From: Paenibacillus sp. RC67
Lineage (GTDB): Bacteria; Bacillota; Bacilli; Paenibacillales; NBRC-103111
Assembly: GCF_030020805.1 (NCBI RefSeq)
Contig: NZ_CP125098.1
Coordinates: forward strand, 200,001-264,000
Direction: 5' to 3'
Length of the DNA stretch: 64,000 nt
Shown: positions 60,258 to 64,000 of the stretch, piece after piece
How positions within the stretch are numbered: position 1 is the stretch's first letter
Layout: each line of letters begins with the position of its first letter
Notes under the pieces: generated by a model
What the model was told of the DNA's origin: nothing
What the model saw: only the letters and a program-made list of their open reading frames with translations
The model's database searches: none
Position numbers and translations under genes: made by a program

Positions 60258-61930
60258 ACTACGACATAAATGGGTTTATTTATCGTACTGAAGACATAAA
60301 AGATGAAGAATTAAATGATATATATGTTGAGTCTGAAATGGACAAGCAGAACGTAAAAAGCTTAATGAGTCAAGAACCAGTTCTTTTAGTAGGTAGCCGG
60401 GGAACTGGTAAAACTATGTTATTAAGAATTACTGAGAAAAAACTAGATGATAGTTTTCAGGAAAATAAAGTTCTTGCGGTAATGGTTAGCTTTAATAAAG
60501 CAATGTTTCTAGAGTCTCTGGAAGACAGAAATTATTTTAGGCAGTGGATGATTTCTAAGATATTATTTGCATTAAAAAGAAAAGTAGTTCGTTTATGCAA
60601 TATTGTTAATGATCTGGGAATATTTCAAAGCTATTTTAATATCCAGATGCCTGATGATGATATTACGAAAAAGCTTGAAAAATTCAATGTATTATTAGAA
60701 AATTCTTGGACCAGTAGAAAAGTAGATTTGGCTCAGGAAATCGACAAACTCTTCGGAAAAAATACCCGTTATGTGGGAATACTTAATGAGATGGATTACT
60801 TCAAGGCATTAATTGAGGACATTTGTAGAACACTTAGAATTAAGAAAATAATATTACTATTTGATGAAGCTTGTCATAATTTCATTCCATTTCAACAAAG
60901 AGAGTTTTTTACCTTATTCAGGGATTTAAGATCGCCTTATATAAGCTGTAAGGCAGCCGTTTATCCTGGGATAACATCTTATGGTTCTACATTTCAGAAA
61001 TTTCATGATGCTAGAGTTGTGAGGATTGAGAGGGATCTAACTGATCCTGACTATATTTCATTAATGAGAGATATTGTGAAAAATCAAGTTGATGAAAATG
61101 TTTATAGAATTTTCGAAGCCAATGGTGAAAATCTTAATACTCTGATTTATGCTTCATCAGGTAACCCTAGGCTTTTACTAAAGAGTTTATACATGGCAAG
61201 TAATGGGTTGAAAAGCTTGAGCCTACAGAATGTTAATAATACAATTAAAAGCTTTTTTAGGACTGATATTTGGAATGACCATACAAAACTTGGTGAAGTA
61301 TACAAAGGGCACAAGCCATTTATTGATTGGGGAAGGGATTTTCTTGAAGGTAAAGTTTTAATTGAAACATCAAACAAAAATATGTCGAGAAACGATAAGG
61401 GAGTAAGACAACAAACAATATTTTTCGCAATACACCGTGATGCACCGGAAGCGGTAAAAACATCAATAAGAATTTTAGAATACTCAGGTATTGTACAATT
61501 GCATACTGAAGGAACAAAAGTTGGTGGTAAAATATTTGATAGGTACCAAATAAACCTTGGTATTGTTCTGGCTAACGAACAAACTCCTTCTGCAAGATGT
61601 AAAGAAATAATTTCGGGATTATCAATAAAACTATACTCAGAATATGGTATGAATTCACCGTCCTATGAAAAAACTGATGAATTAACAGTTTCAGATGATA
61701 TTACAAACTTTTCAGAAATACTTCAAGATATTATGAAGCAATCTGTAGATGGATTAGATATTACAAGTTTTCAAAGGGATACAATTAAACAAGCTGGTTT
61801 TAATACAATTGAAGATATTTTAAGTGGGACTGAGGAAGACTTACAAAGGGCATTTGGCATCGGGAAAACAAAATCTAGAAGAATTTTTAATATCACTTTT
61901 AATGCAACAATCGAATATATCTCAGGTTAA
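60254..61930 (+). CDS. AAA (ORC/Cdc6-like) ATPase with C-terminal helix-hairpin-helix, ssrA island
   Basis: A 558-residue P-loop protein. Walker A is GSRGTGKTMLL (47-57) and Walker B KKIILLFDEACHNF with Asp204/Glu205; SSGNPRLLLKSLYMASNGL is a sensor-2-like region. The middle part (about 345-460) looks like a winged-helix region (FAIHRDAPEAVKTSIRILEY, SGIVQLHTEGTKVGGKIFDR). The last 60 residues form a helix-hairpin-helix of the RadA/NucS type (FNTIEDILSGTEEDLQRAFG, IGKTKSRRIFNI), suggesting DNA binding. GTG 60254 is five bases after AAGGAGAG. Such ATPases, sometimes annotated as ORC/Cdc6-like, occur in defence islands. The specific function is unknown; a two-component anti-phage or stress system with the preceding gene is proposed. 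Confidence 0.7.
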   Translation: MNYDINGFIYRTEDIKDEELNDIYVESEMDKQNVKSLMSQEPVLLVGSRGTGKTMLLRITEKKLDDSFQENKVLAVMVSFNKAMFLESLEDRNYFRQWMISKILFALKRKVVRLCNIVNDLGIFQSYFNIQMPDDDITKKLEKFNVLLENSWTSRKVDLAQEIDKLFGKNTRYVGILNEMDYFKALIEDICRTLRIKKIILLFDEACHNFIPFQQREFFTLFRDLRSPYISCKAAVYPGITSYGSTFQKFHDARVVRIERDLTDPDYISLMRDIVKNQVDENVYRIFEANGENLNTLIYASSGNPRLLLKSLYMASNGLKSLSLQNVNNTIKSFFRTDIWNDHTKLGEVYKGHKPFIDWGRDFLEGKVLIETSNKNMSRNDKGVRQQTIFFAIHRDAPEAVKTSIRILEYSGIVQLHTEGTKVGGKIFDRYQINLGIVLANEQTPSARCKEIISGLSIKLYSEYGMNSPSYEKTDELTVSDDITNFSEILQDIMKQSVDGLDITSFQRDTIKQAGFNTIEDILSGTEEDLQRAFGIGKTKSRRIFNITFNATIEYISG

Positions 61931-61968
61931 TTGTACGGCGAATTGTGGATTTGCTGGGCCGCCACGGT

Positions 61969-62031
61969 TCGTCTCCATAAAGTACAAAAAAGCATCGACC
62001 TCTGAGGTCGGTGCTTTTTGCTTTATGGAGA
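61969..62031. repeat. attachment-site copy 3 with terminator hairpin
   Basis: 61969-62000 is identical to 59168-59199 at the ssrA end. TCTCCATAAAG (61972-61982) pairs with CTTTATGGAGA (62021-62031), enclosing AAAAAAGCATCGACC and GGTCGGTGCTTTTT. The whole is a long symmetric hairpin that can also terminate transcription from both sides. Confidence 0.85.
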
Positions 62032-62102
62032 TCTTGAGGGGAGGAGATCCCCGCTAAGGGGTTCAGTCCTCGCGTAGGGAGCACTTAATTGAAAACTCAC
62101 GG

Positions 62103-62510
62103 TTAGGTGCGCACCTTATGAGCATGCCCCCTAATGATCTCTACAAGTTCAGTATATGAGTATTTATGATGATTCACCATATCTACGTTAAAATCCTCCG
62201 CTTTCATCGTCTCCATGGTGAATACATAATCATTGTATCTCAGATAAATGACGAGTGCTGTGAATGCTGTTCGTTTATTAGCATACTGGAAGGGATGATT
62301 TTGTCCTAAAGACTCAAATAGTGCCGCTGCTTTTTCAAAGACCGTAGGATATGCATCATCTCCGAAGGCTGATGACATGGGTCGTTGAACGGCTGACTCT
62401 AATAAGTTGTTGCTCTTTACGCCAATGTGTTCACCAGGACTATATCGCTGAATCATAGCAACATGGATAGCGATGACCTCTTGACTGGATAGATATCGAA
62501 ACGTATTCAT
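62103..62510 (-). CDS. Doc/Fic-family death-on-curing toxin with altered motif
   Basis: A 135-residue protein of the Doc toxin family, which in phage P1 phosphorylates EF-Tu. The Fic core reads HPFQYANKRTA (72-82): His72, Phe74, Asn78, Lys79 and Arg80 are present, but the acidic residue normally at the fifth position, which holds the metal-phosphate, is Tyr76. N-terminal YLSSQEVIAIHVAMIQRYSP and LLESAVQRP match Doc. The start ATG overlaps the stop of the antitoxin's original frame as TAATG. Activity may be reduced by the Tyr change. Confidence 0.82.
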   Translation of the reverse strand: MNTFRYLSSQEVIAIHVAMIQRYSPGEHIGVKSNNLLESAVQRPMSSAFGDDAYPTVFEKAAALFESLGQNHPFQYANKRTAFTALVIYLRYNDYVFTMETMKAEDFNVDMVNHHKYSYTELVEIIRGHAHKVRT

Positions 62511-62754
62511 TATCGATCCTTAAGTTTTCTCAGTGTTTCATCATGCTCATTCATGACTTGGTTAAGAGTATTGAGAAAATCAGGACTATTCCCAGACGGT
62601 AGAGACACCTTGTTTAGCTCTTGATGACGATCTCCCCATCCTTTTCTCGAACATCAACCTGAACTGAATCACCAGCTTCTAGGCCAATCTGTCTTAACGC
62701 ATCTGTCATGGTGATACCTAGACTGTTACCAAACTTTGATACTTTCCGTTCCAT
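62510..62754 (-). pseudogene. AbrB/MazE-type antitoxin gene with a frameshift
   Basis: From ATG 62754 (AAAAGGAG upstream) the frame gives 46 residues, MERKVSKFGNSLGITMTDAL onward to EIVIKS, then TAA at 62614-62616. The swapped-hairpin DNA-binding domain is complete. The C-terminal part continues in another frame as KVSLPSGNSPDFLNTLNQVM and ends in LRKLKDR with TAA at 62510-62512 overlapping the toxin start. The total of 245 bases is one short of a multiple of three, so one base was lost near 62615-62625; adding one gives IKELNKVSLP. The lost tail is the part that usually binds the toxin. Confidence 0.8.
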
Positions 62755-62795
62755 AGGGTTCACTCCTTTTCACAGCATATACCGACTGCCACTCT

Positions 62796-63659
62796 TTAAT
62801 TAAACGAAATATGATCGACGCGGATCGTTTGTTTGCTTGAGCGAAATTTGCCTGGAGATACACCCATCAGCTTGCGGAACACTTTATTAAAGTAGTTCTC
62901 GTCCGAATACCCCGTGAGCCGTGCGATTTCACCCAAATTGAGTTTGGTTTGGCGAAGCAGCTCCATTGCTTTTTCCATGCGAGTTTTTGTTAAATACTGC
63001 ATAGCCGTCATGCCGCATGTTGCGTGAAACAATCTCGAAAATTTGTACTTGGAGATGCCAAGCGACCGGCTTAGTTCCTCAATGCTGTTGATGACCGCGT
63101 AATTCTCGTGAATCAGCTTTAACGCTTTTATAACAACTTCGGGCCAAGTATCCGGCGATGCCTGATTATATTTAAGGGACTGGTAAACTTCCATTACAAA
63201 CTGGGCAGCGAATCCCGATGCTTTGTAGCCATTGGTGATGGACTTTTTGCTCGCTTCCAGATAAATGTGTTCCAGTGTGCGAATCACGGGCGAGTCAGGA
63301 TCGAAATGAACCACGGGTCCTGAATGATTTTGGACAGCGGACCAGCACTCCAAAGCTTCCGGCCCCATTAAGGTAATAAAGATAAACTCCCAACATTCGC
63401 TGTCTTGTGGAAGGTAATATTGGTGGTCGGTTCCGGTTACGACTAGAAAGGCAGAATTTCGTTCGAGCGAGTATGTTTGAGTCCCGATGCGAACTTCCCC
63501 TCTTCCGGCAAGCGTGTATTGAAAAATGCATTGATGGTTTGTAACCCTCTGCAACCCATCCCAATAGTAATTCGTGGTCCGCTTTTCCCGGCCTACATAA
63601 ACGATTTCAGCAAAAGGTGTAGACGGACCGTCTTTGAATTGAAAACCGTAAACACTCAT
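62796..63659 (-). CDS. AraC-family transcriptional regulator with cupin sensor domain
   Basis: A 287-residue regulator. The N-terminal cupin-like ligand domain (about 20-120: FQYTLAGRGEVRIGTQTYSL, LVVTGTDHQYYLPQDSECWE) is followed by the two-helix-turn-helix AraC domain (about 185-280: SIEELSRSLGISKYKFSRLF and LNLGEIARLTGYSDENYFNK, then VFRKLMGVSPGKFR). GCAAGGAGATACGAT precedes the ATG on the minus strand. It diverges from a solute-binding lipoprotein gene, typical of sugar-uptake regulators in Paenibacillus. The effector is unknown. Confidence 0.88.
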   Translation of the reverse strand: MSVYGFQFKDGPSTPFAEIVYVGREKRTTNYYWDGLQRVTNHQCIFQYTLAGRGEVRIGTQTYSLERNSAFLVVTGTDHQYYLPQDSECWEFIFITLMGPEALECWSAVQNHSGPVVHFDPDSPVIRTLEHIYLEASKKSITNGYKASGFAAQFVMEVYQSLKYNQASPDTWPEVVIKALKLIHENYAVINSIEELSRSLGISKYKFSRLFHATCGMTAMQYLTKTRMEKAMELLRQTKLNLGEIARLTGYSDENYFNKVFRKLMGVSPGKFRSSKQTIRVDHISFN

Positions 63660-63728
63660 ATCGTATCTCCTTGCAATTTTTTACCCATTCATGATAATTC
63701 ATTACCATTGAGGTCCATTTAAATCTAT

Positions 63729-63734
63729 TATAAT
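63729..63734 (+). promoter_or_regulatory. -10 element upstream of the lipoprotein gene
   Basis: Perfect TATAAT. A TTGAGG at 63708-63713 lies only 15 bases away, so the -35 is uncertain. Confidence 0.35.
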
Positions 63735-63839
63735 ATTCAATTTGTGCAAGGCAATACATATTGTGAATATTCAAATTTTGCTGCAATTTTCTCCACTTTA
63801 TTAAGGTTTTGTAAAACTTGAATGAGGGGATTGAAACCA

Positions 63840-64000
63840 ATGAAAGCGAAGTTGAAAATGGGATATGCATTATCGGTTATTCTTTTAACCAGTCTGTTGG
63901 CGGGTTGCAGTTCAGGGAGCTCGGATTCGGGCGCTTCTCCGGTCACCAGTGCAGGGAAGACCGAAGAACATCACGAACCTGTGACATTAATGCTGCACCC
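63840..64000 (+). CDS. solute-binding lipoprotein, 5' part, cut by the window end
   Basis: The first 53 codons of a gene running off the right edge. A lipoprotein signal peptide (MKAKLKMGYALSVILLTSLL) ends in the lipobox LAGC with Cys23, then a Ser/Gly/Thr linker (SSGSSDSGASPVTSAGK) and the start of a mature domain (EPVTLMLHP). This is the usual start of a sugar ABC binding protein, and the divergent AraC gene agrees. GAGGGGATTGAAACCA precedes the ATG. Confidence 0.75.
   Translation, partial: MKAKLKMGYALSVILLTSLLAGCSSGSSDSGASPVTSAGKTEEHHEPVTLMLH

Larger units (their letters stand above)
59179..62000. mobile_element. small genomic island integrated at ssrA, without integrase
   Basis: The segment between the true ssrA end and the third att copy (61969-62000) is flanked by a 32-base perfect direct repeat, is clearly AT-rich compared with its neighbours, and carries only two overlapping genes. 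An internal att copy at 59370-59387 suggests two successive insertions or a deletion that removed the integrase. A diverged duplication of the DNA beyond ssrA follows the right repeat up to about 62084. Confidence 0.78.

Noticed and set aside
59200..61968. Integrase or transposase in the ssrA island
   Set aside because: Both strands were read; only the two cargo genes have coding character.

Overview
The window looks like a Bacillales chromosome of the Paenibacillus type. The evidence is gene order: hprK-lgt-ppaX-yvoF next to the his operon, the trxB-rapZ-yvcK-whiA-HPr block, cggR-gapA-pgk-tpiA-gpmI-eno, and secG-est-rnr-smpB-ssrA. Promoters have Gram-positive sigma-A form, ribosome binding sites are strong, and GTG or TTG starts are common.

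Layout. 1-3903 holds the end of an rRNA operon: the 23S gene, no 5S gene, then eight tRNAs. 4002-8266 (minus strand) holds a thiamine-binding YqgV-like protein, a three-gene gluconate-dehydrogenase-like GMC oxidoreductase set and an orphan LarA-like racemase. 8538-13226 holds a PucR-type regulator, a sugar-ABC ATPase (MsmX/UgpC type) and a divergent YeiH exporter/LysR pair. 13330-23475 holds hprK, lgt, ppaX, yvoF and histidine biosynthesis. Canonical hisA is missing from its usual place between hisH and hisF. A eukaryotic-type hisA lies upstream but carries a one-base frameshift. 23894-32139 holds a divergent PRPP synthetase, a TPR protein, trxB, a ROK glucokinase, rapZ, yvcK, whiA and an HPr/Crh-like protein with both His15 and Ser46. 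32445-36690 holds secreted and envelope proteins with an ECF sigma/anti-sigma pair. 36805-37615 (minus) holds clpP under a CtsR box, and tRNA-Arg.

38640-45758 is an iron-regulated locus. A LysR gene and a seven-gene operon diverge from two perfect 7-1-7 Fur boxes. The operon has a lipoprotein binding protein, a permease, a permease fused to an ATPase, a second ATPase, two paralogous flavodoxin/GATase-like proteins and a nearly cysteine-free FmdE-like protein. I know of no described system with this composition. 45820-53258 is the glycolytic operon, with its CggR operator and a large nested RNA structure between gapA and pgk. 53502-59176 holds a membrane M50-type peptidase, secG, a carboxylesterase, rnr with a long RGG/Lys tail, smpB and ssrA.

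The 3' end of ssrA has been used as an attachment site. Copies of it recur at 59370-59387 and 61969-62000. They enclose a strongly AT-rich pair of overlapping genes, a HEPN-like protein and an AAA ATPase with a C-terminal helix-hairpin-helix, with no integrase. This is the best candidate in the window for an undescribed, probably defensive, system. Beyond it lie a Doc toxin whose antitoxin gene is frameshifted, an AraC regulator, and the start of a solute-binding lipoprotein cut by the window edge.
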